24,695 nucleotides of DNA from Ideonella sp. (GTDB lineage Bacteria > Pseudomonadota > Gammaproteobacteria > Burkholderiales > Burkholderiaceae_C). Positions 24,608-24,695 of the stretch are shown piece by piece. Position numbers and translations under genes: made by a program. The stretch lies in assembly GCA_016721465.1 (NCBI GenBank), contig JADKIA010000025.1, positions 1 through 24,695 of the forward strand, written 5' to 3'. Within the stretch, counting starts at the first letter, position 1; every line of letters starts with the position of its first letter. The notes under the pieces are model-generated. The model was given only the letters and a program-made list of their open reading frames with translations, was not told the origin of the DNA and searched no databases.

Positions 24608-24695
24608 ATGTTCAAGACTCCCAGTACCATGAAGCGATCGTTCCTCGGCGTGGCCGCTTTGGCACTCGCCATGGGTGCCCAAGCAGGCCTTAACG
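24608..24695 (+). CDS. Secreted protein, N-terminal fragment
   Basis: Only the first 29 residues are inside the window: MFKTPSTMKRSFLGVAALALAMG followed by AQAGLN. The stretch KRSFLGVAALALAMGAQA is a clear Sec signal peptide with a likely AQA cleavage site. The ribosome-binding site GGAGGG lies 7 bp before ATG 24608; an internal ATG (MKRSF, 24629) is an alternative. The gene is probably driven by the sigma-54 promoter candidate upstream. The family cannot be determined. A PEP-CTERM-type surface protein is one possibility, judged from the leader style and promoter, but no sorting signal is visible. Confidence 0.6.
   Translation, partial: MFKTPSTMKRSFLGVAALALAMGAQAGLN

Overview
The window is about 24.7 kb of GC-rich DNA. 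It most resembles a betaproteobacterium of the order Burkholderiales, in the Leptothrix/Rubrivivax/Ideonella type of lineage. This is inferred from codon use, from the protein families present (phenylacetyl-CoA ligase, TRAP carrier, quinate-type catabolic genes, YceI, class I P450) and from a sigma-54-type promoter. No rRNA, tRNA, CRISPR array, complete insertion sequence or phage gene was seen.

Layout. (1) 1-4243, minus strand: a partial phenylacetate-CoA ligase gene with a TetR-type operator in front of it, glgC, a periplasmic YceI protein, and a multi-pass membrane protein. (2) 4466-7238, minus strand: a complete class I cytochrome P450 system (ferredoxin reductase, [2Fe-2S] ferredoxin, P450), divergent from an AraC-family regulator (7362-8363) that is followed by a DUF6445-like protein. 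(3) 9197-11096, plus strand: an acyl-CoA dehydrogenase and a TetR regulator. (4) 11252-16890, plus strand: a quinate/shikimate-type catabolic operon made of TRAP transporter subunits Q, M and P, a shikimate/quinate dehydrogenase, a 4-hydroxyphenylpyruvate-dioxygenase-like protein and a TIM-barrel 3-dehydroshikimate dehydratase. Together these would import a shikimate-pathway hydroaromatic and convert it to protocatechuate. (5) 17320-24191, plus strand: a complete six-gene ebo cluster in the order eboF-A-B-D-E-C, followed 12 bp later by a two-cluster ferredoxin. The cluster is linked to traffic of metabolite precursors to the periplasm in cyanobacteria and occurs patchily in other bacteria and in some algal plastids. 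Its substrate here is unknown, and this is the most interesting system in the window. (6) 24192-24695: an intergenic region with a candidate sigma-54 promoter, then the start of a secreted protein.

Caution on quality. At least a dozen genes carry single-base frameshifts, many next to short G, C or T runs, and several adjacent genes are joined by loss of a stop codon. This pattern looks like residual long-read sequencing error rather than mass pseudogenisation. The frameshifted genes are therefore annotated as CDS across their full span, with the break position given. The six ebo genes and the P450 redox partners are intact.
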